Below are positions 48,630 through 61,385 of a stretch of DNA of 64,000 bases, one piece after another. Both the position numbers and the translations under genes were made by a program. Positions within the stretch are counted from its first letter, which is position 1, and each line of letters begins with the position of its first letter. The notes under the pieces are model-generated. The model searched no databases. It saw only the letters and a list, made by a program, of their open reading frames with translations, and was not told the origin of the DNA. Source of the DNA: Notamacropus eugenii. Taxonomy: Eukaryota; Chordata; Mammalia; Diprotodontia; Macropodidae. The DNA is taken from positions 282,041,206 through 282,105,205 of the forward strand of contig NC_092872.1 in NCBI RefSeq assembly GCF_028372415.1, in the 5' to 3' direction.

Positions 48630-49143
48630 CAGGTTTGATCATGTCACCCCCTACTCAACCAGCTCCAGTGGCTCCAGATTGTCTGGGGGGGATACAAAAT
48701 TCTCTAGTGAGTGTTCCAAGCCCTTCATAACCTGCCCCTTCCCACCTTTCCAGTCTTCTCACACCTTACTCCCCTGACACACACTCTCGGATCCAGTGAC
48801 ACCAGCCTTCTGGCTCTGTCTCTCATCTGTGAGCATTCTCTCTGGCCGTGTTCCCTGCTTGGAGTGCTTCTCCTCCTTGTCTCTGCTGTATTGCCTTCCC
48901 TGGTTTCCTTTAATCCCAACTAAAATCCCACTCTTCCCTCTTCTTTCAAGTGCCTTCTCTCTGGTTTCTATCTCCAATTTATTCTGCATGTAGCTTGTTT
49001 GTGTATATTTGTTTTTTGGTTGCCTCCCCCATTAGATTGTGAGCTCCCTGAGGGCAAGGACAGTTTTTCACTTCTTTCTGTATCTCCACTGCTTAGCACT
49101 GAGCTTAGTGCACAGTAGGAGCTTAAGAAATGTTCATTGATTT
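48630..49143 (+). mobile_element. L2 LINE 3' end
   Basis: TCACCCCCTACTCAACCAGC, CCTTCATAACCTGCCCCTTC, TTGTGAGCTCCCTGAGGGCA and CACAGTAGGAGCTTAAGAAA are in L2 3' UTR order. The L1 at 49144-50522 entered its last bases. Confidence 0.85.
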
Positions 49144-50522
49144 TTCCAGTTTTCCCCGCAGTTTTTGTCAAATAGTGGGAAAACTGGAAAATTGTATGGC
49201 AGAAACTGGGCATAGACTAACATCTTACACCATATACCAAAATAAAGTCCAAATGGGTCCATGATTTAGACATAAAGGTTGATGCTATAAGCAAACTGGG
49301 AGAGTATGGAATAGTTTACCTGTCAGATTTATGGAGAATGGAGGAATTTATGACCAAACAAGAGATAGAGAACATTCTGAAATGCAAAATGGATAATTTT
49401 GATTACATTAAATTGAAAAGTTTTTTGCACAGAGTCAGTGCAATCAAGATTAGAAGGGAAGCAGAAAATTGGGAAAGAATTTTTACAACCAGTATCTGTG
49501 ATAAAGGCCTCATTTCTAAAATATATACAGAACCGAGTCAAATTTATAAGAATACAAGTCATTTCCCAATTGATAAATGGTCAAAGGATATGAACAGGCA
49601 GTTTAAACAGAAAGAAATTAAAACCATTTATAATCATATGAAAAAAATACTCTAAATCACTATTGATTAGAGAAATGCAAATCAAAACAACTCTTAAGCA
49701 CCACATCACACCTATCAGATTAGCTAACATGACAAAACAGAAAAATTATAAATTCTGGAGAAGATGTAGGAAAATTGGAACACTAATCCACTGCTGGTGG
49801 AGTTGTAAACTGATCCAACCATTCTGGAGAGCGATTTGGAACTATGCCCAAAGGTCTATAAAACTGTGAATATCCTTTGACCTAGCAATACTACTTCTAA
49901 AGTTATATCCCAAAGAGATCATAAAAATGGGAAAAAGACCCACATGTATAAAAATATTTATAGCAGCTCTTTTTGTGGTGGCTAAGAACTAAACATGTAA
50001 GGGATGACCATCAACTGGGAAATGACTTGAACAAGTTGTAGTATATGAAGTAATGGAATATTATTGTGCTACAAGAAATTATGAGCAGAAGAACTTGGAC
50101 TTACATGAACTGATGCTGAGTGAAGGAAGCAGTACCAGGAGAACATTGTAACTATTGTGCTGTGACTGACTTTGATAGTTCTTCTCAGCAATGCAAGGAT
50201 CTAAGACAACTCTAAAAGACTCATGACAGAAAATACCATCCACATCCAGAGAAAGAAATATGGGGTCTGAATACAGATTGAAGCAGACTATTTGCTCTCT
50301 TTTTTTGTTTAGTTTAATTTTGTTTTTTCTTTCTAATGGGTTCTCCCATTCGTTCTAATTCTTCTATACAACATGACTAATGTGAAAATATGTTTAATAA
50401 AAATTCTATACAGAGACTATATTGAATTGCAGGCTGTCTGGAGGGGGAGGCATGGGGGGGAGGCAGAGAAAATTTAAAACTTGTGGAAGTGAATATTGAA
50501 AACTAAAAATAAATTTCTAAAA
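49144..50522 (+). mobile_element. 5'-truncated L1 with target-site duplications
   Basis: The plus strand encodes the C-terminal part of L1 ORF2: KDMNRQF, then IREMQIKTTLKHHITPIRLA, then CRKIGTLIHCWWSCKLIQPF, the last of which is diagnostic of L1. The 3' UTR with GACTAATGTGAAAATATG and an A-rich end follows. AAGAAATGTTCATTGATT occurs both just before (from 49127) and just after (from 50525), a clear target-site duplication. The host sequence is an L2 tail. A few stops show it is inactive. The first 40 or so bases do not run smoothly into the rest and may mark a 5' rearrangement. Confidence 0.92.
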
Positions 50523-50805
50523 AAAAGAAATGTTCATTGATTGATTGAAGACACTGTCAAGTTGCTCTCGTTGCAGACTTGCTTCTCAGCCTCAGGTGAG
50601 ATCACAAAACTGAATTTTCATATTTCTGAAACCTAATATAGCTCAGATCTTTCAACAAAGAAGTAAAGAAAACCTGTATAAGTGCATCACCTGAGCCTAA
50701 ATACTGTTTATGAAAATTATACTATTTCAGACATGACAATCATTTTGTTCAAATTATTTTCTTCTGGAAGATGTGTAGAAAGATGGAAATAGCTTTTCTT
50801 TATGC

Positions 50806-50897
50806 TTAGTAATTTCCAATGAGCCCCTCTTTGTATAATTTCCTTCTCATTTCCCTCATCTCCCGTCCCACAAATATGATCACCACAAACATGGCCC
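50806..50897 (-). CDS. Candidate orphan terminal exon, product unknown
   Basis: Seen on the minus strand: a textbook acceptor (a run of T, then ctcctcag), then an open frame with ATG three codons in: MFVVIIFVGREMREMRRKL and a stop after GLIGNY. A short hydrophobic stretch followed by a basic run looks like the end of a single-pass membrane protein. No partner exon was found upstream. Fewer than 31 codons can be open by chance, so this is a weak call. Confidence 0.15.
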
Positions 50898-50989
50898 CTG
50901 AGGAGAAAAAAAAATGGCAGAAAAATGAGGAGTTTAGTGGTTGATAGGTCTTACTGAGGAAATGAGGTAGAATAATTATGTAAATGAGC

Positions 50990-52450
50990 TGACACATGGA
51001 AATAACCTTCCAGCACCCTGACCTCATACTTACTCACCCTCTTTTCTGCCAATGACCATCAACCATATTCTACATTGGCTGCCCATAAGCACAGCCCCCT
51101 TTCCCCCTTGCCCTTACCATCACCTGGAACTGTTCCACTTGGGACATTCCACTCTCTGACCTCAACCTCCCTTTAGCTTTCGACCTTTCCCACTCCCACA
51201 ATTTTCTTTGCGCTCATTTCTACCCTCAATTATAGGGTTATAGATTTGGACCTGGAAGGGACCTTGGAAATCATCTCTATCCCTGTCATTGTACTGAGGA
51301 GGAAGCAAAGAGCCACAAAAGAGAAATGACCTGTTCACCTAGGGAGAATGTGGTAGATTTGGAATTTGAACCCAGGTCCTTAACTCTGTGTCCAGTACTT
51401 AATCCCCTGAGCCACACTGCCTCCCAATCCTGTACTTTAACCACTGAATTAAGCTGCCTCCTAGCCTTCCCTAAGCTCCAGTCCATCAACTCCCTTCTGC
51501 TCTCACTTGCCTCCCTATCCAGCTGATACATTATGGTCAAACTTCTCATTTTCCTCCTAGAATTCCTCGCCCACTAGACCTTCTGCCTTACCTGTTTTGA
51601 CAGTCCCCAAGTTGGGTAAATTCTCCCAACAAACTTCTCTGATCATACTGCCATTCTCCTAGGACTCTGAACATGGTTGGAGAAATCTGGTTCTGTATAA
51701 CACCATCAACTGTCAGCTGGGTCCTAGATGCCCTTTGGAAATCACTGAATTCACCTCTAGCTGACCTCTTGCAGGATTCCTCACAAAAGTTGTGCTGCAC
51801 CTTTTCTATTTTCTGGCAATCCCAACCCTGGCCCCTCACTTGCACCTTGCCTCTCACTTTACTGAGAAATTTGAAGTCACCTGAGTAGAGTTCCCTCAGT
51901 TTCCACCTTTCTGCCCCTGCATCTCAATTTTTTTCTGTATCCTTACCCATCGTTTTTCTTCTTTTTTTCTCTTCCTTTAGGATCCAGAGCAAGTAATTTA
52001 ACCTCTCAATGCTCTAGGCAACTGAATAAGATTATAAATTGTAAATGCTGCCCTGCATTGGTTGAGGGAGTTTCCTCATTGGGAATTCTCTATATCATTT
52101 AAATCACATGTCTAGTCTTCATGCCTTCTGCTCCATAGAAGCCATGTCCCTCCTTTCCAGGGCTAACCCTTTTGCCTGTCCCCAGAATCCATCCATTCCA
52201 CCGTCTTTGCTCTTATCAGTCAGCCTTTGGTTTCTGTGCATCATGAACAGCTCCCCATCCTTGGACTGCTTTCCTTTGACCTACAAAAGGTTCCTCTTCC
52301 CCATCCTACAATTTTTCAAACAAAATCCCTTTCCTTTTGCTCCATTATCCTTTCAAACAACTACCCCATACCTGTCTTTCCTTTGGTCACCAAAAGTAGT
52401 CAGCCCCTACTTCCACCAGTTTCTTAGCACACCCAAGAGGTAGAAGAGTA
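50990..52450 (+). mobile_element. L2-like LINE relic, interrupted by a MIR
   Basis: T/C-rich blocks before and after a MIR at 51240-51430 (for example TCCACTTGGGACATTCCACT, TCTTGCAGGATTCCTCACAA) have the composition and order of L2 ORF2 relics. No frame is intact. Assignment is by pattern and could be wrong in places. Confidence 0.4.
51240..51432 (-). mobile_element. MIR SINE inside an L2-like relic
   Basis: GACCTGGAAGGGACCTTGGA, CATTGTACTGAGGAGGAAGC and TTTGAACCCAGGTCCTTAAC are antisense MIR-class phrases. Confidence 0.6.
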
Positions 52451-53289
52451 TAGCAGAAAGAATGCTGGAATTGGGTTCTGATGACATGGGCTCAGCTTCC
52501 TCTTCTACTAATATCTTTGTTGCCCGGGGCACTAGCTGATTTCTACAGGCCCTCAAAGCTCTGGATCCAGGATCCAATGTTCTCTCCCTTATTGTTCTCT
52601 CCTCCTGCAGCTGAGCACCACCTCTACTGTTCTACTGAAACTTCATTCTTATATATGACTAATTGATGGTTGGAGCCTTTGACCTTTTCTCCATCTTACT
52701 CCTCCTGAACCATGTCCTTCTTGAAGTTCTTTCTTCTCATGACTGCCATGATGGTGTCATTCTTACTCCTTCTGATCAGGCCACCATCTCTAGCCCCAAC
52801 CACTACCCTCATGGAGTTTCATGTTTCCAGACAAGCTTTGAACATAACCCAGCATTTCAGATTCAACCTGGCTAATGTTGAATAGAACATCTCTATGTCC
52901 AGCTCTTCTACTTCAGATGAGTGTTTGTTCTTGCTCCTTATGACATAGGTCACCCACTAACCAGTAGAGTTGATAGCTCATTTCCGTTTGTTTTCAAATA
53001 GTGAGTATGTTACCCAAACCATCAAGTTTCCAGCCTCTGGGTCAGTGGAACCTCTAGTTCTATAGAAACAATTGAAGTCAGGAAGTCTACCTAGTTCTGT
53101 AACTGCTTAGTGTCTTTTTTCATCATAAGCTTTCTCCAGAATATCAGTCACCCCGATCAAAACTTCCCAATTAGCCCAGTGGCCCATAGACTAGATATGA
53201 ACGACATCCCTTTCATTGCCTCTTGGGTGATTGCCATGTTCTTTGCATTTTGCTGTTTCGTGATGCACAGATCAACATAGGCAACCCAA

Positions 53290-53432
53290 AAGAGTTAATT
53301 TATTTCTGCCTTGACCTAGTAGAACATAAGCAACTTGAGGGTAGAATTGGCCTTCATTTTATTTTCTTATCCCCACCACCTAGCATAGCGCCTTGCATGT
53401 AATAAACATTTGTGGGATTGAATGAACAAATG
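53290..53432 (+). mobile_element. L2 LINE 3' end
   Basis: ACATAAGCAACTTGAGGGTA, GCGCCTTGCATGTAATAAAC and TTGAATGAAC match the L2 terminus. Confidence 0.7.
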
Positions 53433-53649
53433 AAGGAGTTCCTTCCAATTAATCAGCACTGTACAATTGTAACTGAAATGACTTTAAGAGGATTTGTGTC
53501 TTTTGGCCCATTCTCAGTACACATATTTTTTCTTGACGTTAGTGATCAAGATGAATGTTCATATTAAGAACCTGTTCAATCTCTAAGCTGTCTATAGATA
53601 CTGTTCCTGGGAGACAATGTTTATTTCACATTTGTTATTTTTTTCAAAG

Positions 53650-54290
53650 ATTTGTCAGACTGTGCATACCCTTTGATCCAATACCACTGCTAGGTCTATA
53701 TCTCAAAGACATCCAAAAAAGGGAGAAAGGACCTATTTGTACAAAAATATTTATAGTGGTTCTCTTTGTGGTGGCTAAGAGTTGGAAACTGAAGGGATGC
53801 CCATCAGTTGGGCAATGGCTAAACAAGCCATGGCATAGGATTATAATGGAATATTATTGTGCTATGAGAAATGAAAAGCAGGATGATTTCAGAAAAACCT
53901 GGAAAGACTTACCTGAACTGATGCAGAGTGAAATGAACAGAACCAGGAGAACATTGTACACAGTAACAACAATACTGTTCAATGAAGAATGGTGAATAAG
54001 TTAGTTATTCTCAGTAATACAATGATCTAAGACAATCCCAAAGGACTAATGTCGAAGACTCCAGAGAAAGAATATTGTTTGAATACAGACTGAAGCAGGC
54101 TATTTTTCACTTTCTTTCATTTTTTTCTTTTATTCTAGTCTTCTTGCACAAAATGACTAATATGGAAATATTTTACATAATTGCACATGTATAACCTATA
54201 TCAGATTGCTTACCATTTCAGGGAGAGAGGGGTAGAATTTGGAACTCAAAACTTTAAATTAAGATGTTTTTAAAAAACTTTTAAGATTTT
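53650..54290 (+). mobile_element. L1 3' end, marsupial type
   Basis: Begins inside the last part of ORF2 (IPFDPIPLLGLYLKDIQK) and continues with MEYYCAMRNEKQDDFRKTWK, then the 3' UTR (GACTAATATGGAAATATTTT and ATTGCACATGTATAACC). 5'-truncated and inactive. Confidence 0.9.
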
Positions 54291-54719
54291 TTCACTAAGA
54301 CAAGTTTAGTTATCCTCTAAAATAGTCATTTCTTGGCTCTCAAGAATGGAACCCATGAATAAGACAGACATCAGTAAAATGCAAGTAAGGGACGGGACCA
54401 CCACTGATTGTATTTTCTCAGTCAAGATGTTCTCCCTATTGACTTCCTTGATTGTATTAATAAAACCACCATCACCCAAGCTCAAAACCCAGGGTCACTT
54501 TTTGACTTCTTTAACTGTTTTTACACCCTAATCCATTTAGCTAGAGTCCTTGAAGACACCAAGGGAAAGTGCCAGAGTCAGACAGGTAACCAGCATTTAT
54601 TGAGCATTTACTGTGTGTCAGACATGGAAACTTGGGTTCAAATCCCACTTCTTTTCCTAATTGAGGGGGTGTGGAAGGGGGAGAATGGGCATCTGACAAT
54701 AAAATTGAAAAAAAATTCT

Positions 54720-55085
54720 ATCTCTGACATTTACTAGCAATGCCTATGTTTCCTCATCTAAATGGGAATAATAATGCCTGTAATACCTATTTCTCAGGAA
54801 GGTTATGAGGCTCTAATAAGATAATTTATATAAAGTACTTTGCAAACTTTAAAGTGCTATATCAATTGGTTCCCTCCTTTCCAGAACCCTTACCTTCACC
54901 ACTCACATAGTGAATAAAGGGCAAAAGAAATAGGTTTAAAACCTGTTTCTAGCATTTAGTAGCTGTAAAACCCTGAGAAAGACCTTTCGCCTATCTGGGC
55001 CTCAGTTTCCTCTTTTGTAAAATGAGGGGGTTGGCTTCAGTGACCTCTAAGATCCTTTCAGCTATAGAGCTTGGATCCTAAGACC
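54720..55085 (+). mobile_element. Two sense MIR SINEs in a row
   Basis: 54720-54875 has TGTTTCCTCATCTAAATGGG and AAGTACTTTGCAAACTTTAA. 54900-55085 has GGGCCTCAGTTTCCTCTTTT and GTGACCTCTAAGATCCTTTC. Confidence 0.75.
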
Positions 55086-55089
55086 CCAA

Positions 55090-55560
55090 TTCCCATTTCT
55101 GTTCTGTCCTGCCCACAGCTTCCCTGTCTCAGTTCTCTCCCAGTTCCAACATGGCCCAAACATAGCTACTCCTCAGTTTCCTAATATTGCTCCTCAACTC
55201 AAAAACCAACAGCATTTACCTCATCAGACACATGAGGTCCAGACACTTTTGCCTGGTTTTCAAGGCCTCCTCAACTATCTGACCTAACCTTTCCCATTTT
55301 ATCCCAAGCTACTTGCATTCCGACGCCCACAACCCTGGTCACGTGCCCTGGGCTTTTCTCCCTCTGTGTCTTAGCTCACACTGCTCTCCCTGATTACCTG
55401 CACCCCCTCACTCTGACTAGGGGAGAACTTCCTCTTTTCCAAAGCCTGCCCAAATGCCACCTGTCCTGGGAAGTTCTCCCTGATATTCCCTAGCTGATGA
55501 TCTATCTATTATCCGTTATCCAAATTCCTGTAGCCCTTCATCTATACCTCTGTGGCAACT
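55090..55560 (+). mobile_element. L2 LINE 3' region
   Basis: GGTTTTCAAGGCCTCCTCAA, TTGCATTCCGACGCCCACAA and CTGGGAAGTTCTCCCTGAT follow the L2 3' UTR. The final promoter-like AATAAA tail is missing. Confidence 0.65.
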
Positions 55561-55562
55561 GG

Positions 55563-55700
55563 TCCCATTAGTCAGTCAATCAGTGAGTCACTCAGCATTT
55601 ATTAAGCACCTATTATGTGCTTGTTTTATTTGGTAAGTTAGAAATAAAAAAACTTTCTAAAAGACCTCAAAAAAGCTTGCAATCTAAGACAACACTAAAA
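55563..55700 (-). mobile_element. L2 LINE 3' fragment
   Basis: CAGTCAATCAGTGAGTCACT, CAGCATTTATTAAGCACCTA and TTATGTGC are antisense L2. It lies back to back with the sense copy at 55090-55560. Confidence 0.6.
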
Positions 55701-57484
55701 AGGAGCTTGAAATCAAAGTGGGGAGGAAGCTATCAGTGAAAAGATCAATCAGAGAAGTCCCAAGAGAAATGAGACGCTTTGAGCTGAGCTCCCTCCTTAA
55801 ATGGACGTTGGGAGCCTATGGTTCCACTCTCCAGAGGCGCTGGGGATCATGCTGAAGCAGCATCCCATGGCTGAGGAGGTCTCCCAATAATGAACGTTCG
55901 TTAGCAGGTATAAACAGGTGCCTCATCTCCCCTGCTACAGTGTGAGCCCCTAGTAGGCAGGTAGAGGGTGGTTGCGTTCTTTGTGTGCTTCAGGACCCTA
56001 ACTCAAAGCCTTGCACGCAAAAAGTCCATTATCAAGGTTTGCAGAAGGAATGAAGTATTCTATTGTGTGGTGAAAATGTTCCCATCGAGATTTCAAGTTA
56101 CATTTCTCACTGAAATGGAGTCGATTTGCACCATCTACTGGAGTAAATCACTATGCACGCCCAGGTTTCAGAACAACAAAATCATATTTTAGGATCCATA
56201 TATGATGAAGAGAAGGGCCCTTTTGACATGCTGGAAATACCAAATGCTAATTTACAACAGAGAATATTTTCTAAATTCAACTGTTTGGCCATCGGATTTA
56301 ATTATCGACCTAAATCAAGAAATGGTACTGTTGCTTATAAAAATAAAATGATTAAACCAATAACATCCACCAAAGAGATAAAAATGCAAATCAGAAGGCA
56401 AGCAAAAATCAAAATACGTTATCATTTGCCCACTTAGTCTTATTTTTTTAAAAAAAGCATTCAGCAGACAATTGGAGAATGATAGGAAACAAGCAAACAG
56501 GATAATAAAGGAAACATAATTCAGCATTAATTAAAAGAGAAATCACCCAGTGAAAACGTGATAGCCTTTATATTCTAGAGCAATAATCATTGTCAGGGCT
56601 TAATAACAGGCTGAACACAAAAACACAAAATTTTCATTTAGGCTTTTTGATGTTCCAAAAGAAAACCCAACCCCAATGTTTCTGCTTCCAAAGCTTTATT
56701 TCTGAGTTTAGAGGAGCAGCATTTAATATCACTGTATAATTGACATGCCTTTAGAAAAGTGACACCTGTAATATCTACCACTCTCCTGAAATAGCTTAGA
56801 ATGGCAGCCCCATCCCTTCTCCTTACTCAAGGCCATTTTTCATTTATTTTGCACCTATCATGGGTATTTTGTCTCCAAACTGATTTTTGAAAGATGTCAA
56901 ATGTTAGCTATCATTGGCAACGTCAAAGTATACAGAATGTTAACGAAAAATGTTTTTATAAATAAGTCCTCCAAAAATAACATACAAGAAACAAAAATCT
57001 GATTGACATTCACATTAGAAAAAAAGCATTCTATGTAAGGAGAATCCCAGTTTGAATTTCCTTCTTGGACAGACAACCTTGTACAGGATGAGCCATTGGG
57101 GACCACAAGGTGTCACAGGAGCCACAAGGAAGATTTCCTTTATCTAGATATTTTCCTTTCCTTATGATTTTATTTTAAAACTTCTCACATTTGGTAGAAA
57201 AGAATGTTTTTAGTTTCAATTGGAAAGTTCCTTTATCTTTAAAGTGACAATTTTAGAAAAAAAAATAAGCTACTTTTTGGGTGATTTTTGAATACTCCAA
57301 TATTTCCACCTGGCGCTCTTCACACCATGGTAACATGGTCTGGTAACACCCTCTTTCCAGCTCCCCTTTACAGGGTACCTCCTTGCCTTAGAATGTAAGT
57401 TTCTAATATTTTTATTACAAAGTATGGCTCTTGCGGGGTACAGGGATGAGTTACATAACGGGAAGTTAAGGCACATAAAATGCA
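55701..57484. other. Long AT-rich non-repetitive block
   Basis: 56190-57250 is complex AT-rich sequence with repeated homeodomain-like and octamer-like words (ATTTAATTATCG, ATGCAAATCAG) and no recognised repeat. It is the best candidate here for conserved regulatory DNA between the two genes. Confidence 0.4.
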
Positions 57485-57513
57485 ATGTAAAAACAAAAAA
57501 AAAAAAAAAAAAA
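57485..57513 (+). repeat. A-rich run
   Basis: Nearly pure A over 28 bases, possibly the tail of a lost retroelement. No element is recognisable to its left. Confidence 0.7.
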
Positions 57514-57602
57514 GAAAACCAGAATAGAAGCCCTTGGCAGGCCATTACTATCCTGGTTGCTTGTATCTATATCCTGAGGGCTTAGTACAGTACCTGGGAC
57601 AT

Positions 57603-57815
57603 CTGTTGTTCAGTCATCTCAGTCATGTTCGACTCTTCGAGACTCCATTAGGAGCTTTCTTGGCAGAGATATTGGAAGGGCTGGCCATTTCCTTCTGTAG
57701 CTCATTTTATAGATGAGAAAACCAAGGCAAACGAGGCTGGATTTGAACTCTGGTCCTCCTGACTCCAGGCCTGGCACTCTATGCACTATGGTGCCACCTA
57801 GGTGCCCTCTGGCAC
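57603..57815 (-). mobile_element. tRNA-headed CORE-SINE
   Basis: Reverse complement of the family at 32.0 and 36.9 kb: GTTCAGTCATCTCAGTCATG, GGCCATTTCCTTCTGTAGCT, and the antisense head GGTGCCACCTAGGTGCCC at its right end. Confidence 0.8.
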
Positions 57816-60800
57816 ATAGTAAGCACTTGGGTTCTCTAGCTCTCACAATTATCTACATAAACTTCTCCAGTTCATTCCAAAGGGAGCTAAGTTACTTATT
57901 CTATACACTTATCCCTTCCATTTCACGACTTTCCCCATCATGGTTTCAATATATCGCAAGTCAGCACGAGAAATTATATGGTCGCGGACAACACAGAACC
58001 TGTGACCAAGTATTTAACCCACATTTTACAAGGTGTTGTAAATACCATAAAAGAAAAAGAAAAAATTTCAAACTTCTTCTCTGGTATGAAGGGAGGCCCA
58101 AAAAATTTTATATGGATTTTCCAGATTTTATTGGCATTGTGCCCCTAATCCACACCTCCACCCTCCACTCCCGTGATGTAAAAGGGATAACCACTAGGTT
58201 TCTTTGAAATCTGTGACAAGAAACTTCTAGGTGAAGTTCATAAGAACCTGAACCCTAGAGCAAAGAATCCAAAGGGGCCTTTGCTAGCCCTCATCCTAGC
58301 TGTAACCACCATGGTGAAGCATCTGTCCTTCCACAAGAACCCAGCTACAATTTGAGCCACATCCTTCACCAAATCTTTTTGGCTCATGCCCCAATCCAGG
58401 GAAACCCTGGAAATGTCAATTTTTGATTCACTTTGCTGTGGGCAATAAGGTCCTCAACAACCCTGACAGAACATGGGATAAGGTATAGATTTGTGCGTGT
58501 GTGTGTGTATACAAACGTGTGTCTCTCTATAAATGTATATACACATATATACATGCTTATAAATATATGCGTGTAGAGACATAATGCATATAAATGTATA
58601 TGGTTTTACCAACAAAAAAATAGAACGAGCTCATACGCAGCCCATAAACAGTTAGAAAAACTTTCCAATTTCCCATAGGTATCTCTACAGACCTTACGAC
58701 ACACTATTCCATTATCTTGGTACTGCTGGAAAATGGATATTCAGCCACTCCACCCCACTCCCATGATAGCATCCATATGACCAACTGGTCAAGTCTGGGC
58801 TGGCTCCTCCTTGTTTTAAGGTTATAGTTGCATGTCTTGCAGCTTCTTGGCACCAGCCACTCCTCAGGTTTCTATGGTTTCTTAGTGTAATGGGGGTCTG
58901 AACATGGGTCAGCCTCTCCACTACACTTCCAAATTTTGAAAAATTTGCCCTAACACGCCATCCATGCCCCCAGTCCTTAACCATCCAGTGGGGTCCCTGG
59001 GGAGCCATAACTGCTGTCCCTCTCCTTATTCCCCCCAGTGCTATACAGGAAAGAGTCTCAAAACAGTCGATGTGGAATGATCTTATTTAGTCCCAGGTGA
59101 ACAGGCAAAAATCACAGTTATCCCCAAATACAAGCTTTACAGATTTAATAAATAAGGAACGTTTCATGAAATTTCCTGAAGATTCCTATCTGCTTAACAC
59201 TCAAGCACCTGACTTGGTGCTCTAATGGCCTTCCTTGACCCAAAAGCAAAACAACACCAACAAAAACCAAAACACCAGAAAAGAACAAGCAAAGATTAAA
59301 GGAAGCTGTCTGCCTGGTCCGCACCCAGATTTCTACACTACAAGTTGCTCTCTCTGAAGGGACTGAGGGCTTGAGTGAATCAGAAATCCCATCCCTCCTC
59401 CCTCTCAGGCCTGAGATCACCCGCCTTGGCTAGTTCCCTGCAAACAAACCTGGCAGCATCAAAGGCTGGGCGAGGTCACACTTTCCCTGTTCCCTCAGGC
59501 TCCACTCCTCTCTTTGCTAATCGGATCAATTAATTCCCACTAATGTGACAATGGTAGTTTTCCCTCCTCCTCCAGGGTAAACAGAGTTCTTTGGAAGGGA
59601 GGGAGAGTGGGGTAAGTAGGGTTCTCCATTTCATCTAAGTCGCACCCCATGCAGCAAACCCCATGATCTTGGCAGAGCTGCCAAGCCCTCAAAAACTGTA
59701 ATGGCCGGGAGAAGAGGAGGGCTTTTCTAGAATCTTCTCCAAGCACTTTAAAGTAGGACTGGCATTTGTCCGTCCAGTCAGTGACACGTCCCCTGTCTGG
59801 CTGGAGACCAAATGATTTCTGAAGGTTTTTACCAAGGTTGACTCTTGCACGTGGTTTCCATTACCATCGGATAAATCAAGAAATCATTGAGTCTTTCAGG
59901 AAAAAACATGCAGATCATGTTAGCATTGTTTTGTCCACGAATCAGAGGATCTCAGATTAATTTAATGCCTTTCTAAGGATACGCGTGATCCCACACCCGG
60001 AGCCTTAACTAGCCAAAACTACACATGGAGTAATAATAGATGGAGAGGGAGGTACACAGGGAGAGAGGCCACACTACGGGGAAAGAGTTTGAGGGTATCC
60101 AAAATAAGTCTCAGGAGGACAGTCACATCATGGGCTCACTTATGCCAGGAGGGGCATCCTGGTTCCCAGGAGCTCCAAAGGAGTCAGTAGCATCCTGCAG
60201 CCCTGATGGGTTGCAGGGATAGTGGTCACCACGCAGTGAAAGCATAGGCTCCTACCCTCCTACATGTCAGCTTCTTGGACAAAGCCTTGTTTGCCCTGGG
60301 TTGGTTACAGCCCTGGCCAGTCTTAATTCATTGGACTGATTTTGTGGATAAATAGCCAGAGGTCCCCTTCCAAGAGTAGCTTTTTTCCAATCTTTTTTTT
60401 AGTGCTGCTCTTTCCTTCTGACTTGTCACAAAGACAAGGCCAAGTGCTTTGACAGAATGATGACAAGGAGGTACATGGATGTCAGACAATTTGGGGATTG
60501 TCTCCTTGTAAAGGGTCCTTTATACAGAAATCTGAAAGCATGCCAGGAAAATGGGACAGACTGGCCCTTTTGTTGACATAAAAATGATCACAATCATTTG
60601 TGATAAAGAACTGAGCTCTGAATATTTTGCAGTGTAGCTGGTGGGCAGGAGAATGCTGATGGATAACCACATCTGTGCATGCCGGCTCTCATTCCTAGAG
60701 AAAATTAACGTAAATGCAAAAGTGAAAAATAGCCCACAGGAGATCCCTTCCTAGATTCACCCAGAAGTACCTGTCTGGACCGACCTTTCCTAGTAGTTTA

Positions 60801-61254
60801 CTCCATCTCAGGAATCCCCGTTGAGTTGAATGTCAAGGAAAAAGGGATAACGTGTTCTCCAGGCCAGTGGAAAACACAATTCTTGCATTAGATTTTGGGA
60901 ACAAGAGTCAATCGGTGACTGTAAAGCCTTATGCCCCAGTGCTGGGGGAATGATAATCCCCACCCCACCCCTCCACCCCTAATTCACTCTGTAGACCATG
61001 TGGTAGATGTGTGATTAGCAAAATGATTCATTAGCCTCTCTGAAGGAAAGGTGCAGGACCCTGACTGAGGACTTGAAGGAGATCCCCCCCAAAACAGCAT
61101 CTTTCCCATCCAAAGGCTCTTGGGCTTTATTATGTGTAATGCATTTTCAACCCATTCCCGGCTTAAAGAGTTATTGATACTAATGAAATTGCTTTTAGGA
61201 TTAAAGGGACCCAAGAACCAGCTGAGGAGGGCAAAGACTACTGGGGAATGTCAT
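57816..61254. other. Gene-free block left of the EDRF1 promoter
   Basis: Little recognisable repeat content over 3.4 kb apart from the TG/TA stretch at 58490. Minus-strand ORFs of 91-98 codons at 58712-59008 and 59145-59420 have no known similarity or clear splice sites. The missing TEX36 first exon could lie anywhere from 31.7 kb to here. Confidence 0.4.
58490..58612 (+). repeat. TG/TA-rich low-complexity stretch
   Basis: A short GTGTGTGTGTGTATACA run followed by alternating TATA/CATA sequence. Confidence 0.75.
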
Positions 61255-61385
61255 AGGATCACAGATCTAGAAGTAAATGGGCTGAGGCCATTGAATTCAA
61301 CCCCCCTCATTTTACAGATGAGGAAACTGAGGGAGAGAAAAATTAGGTGACTTGCATAAGGTCAACCAGGCAGCTTTAAAGATGC
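61255..61385 (-). mobile_element. MIR SINE
   Basis: CTCATTTTACAGATGAGGAA followed by ACTGAGGGAGAG and TTGCATAAGGTCAACCAGGC is antisense MIR. Confidence 0.7.

Noticed and set aside
48253-48777. 174-codon plus-strand ORF
   Set aside because: It runs through a purine tract, a SINE body and an L2 tail. A chance join of repeats.
57713-58207. 164-codon plus-strand ORF
   Set aside because: It starts inside an antisense SINE and has no recognisable protein part beyond it.
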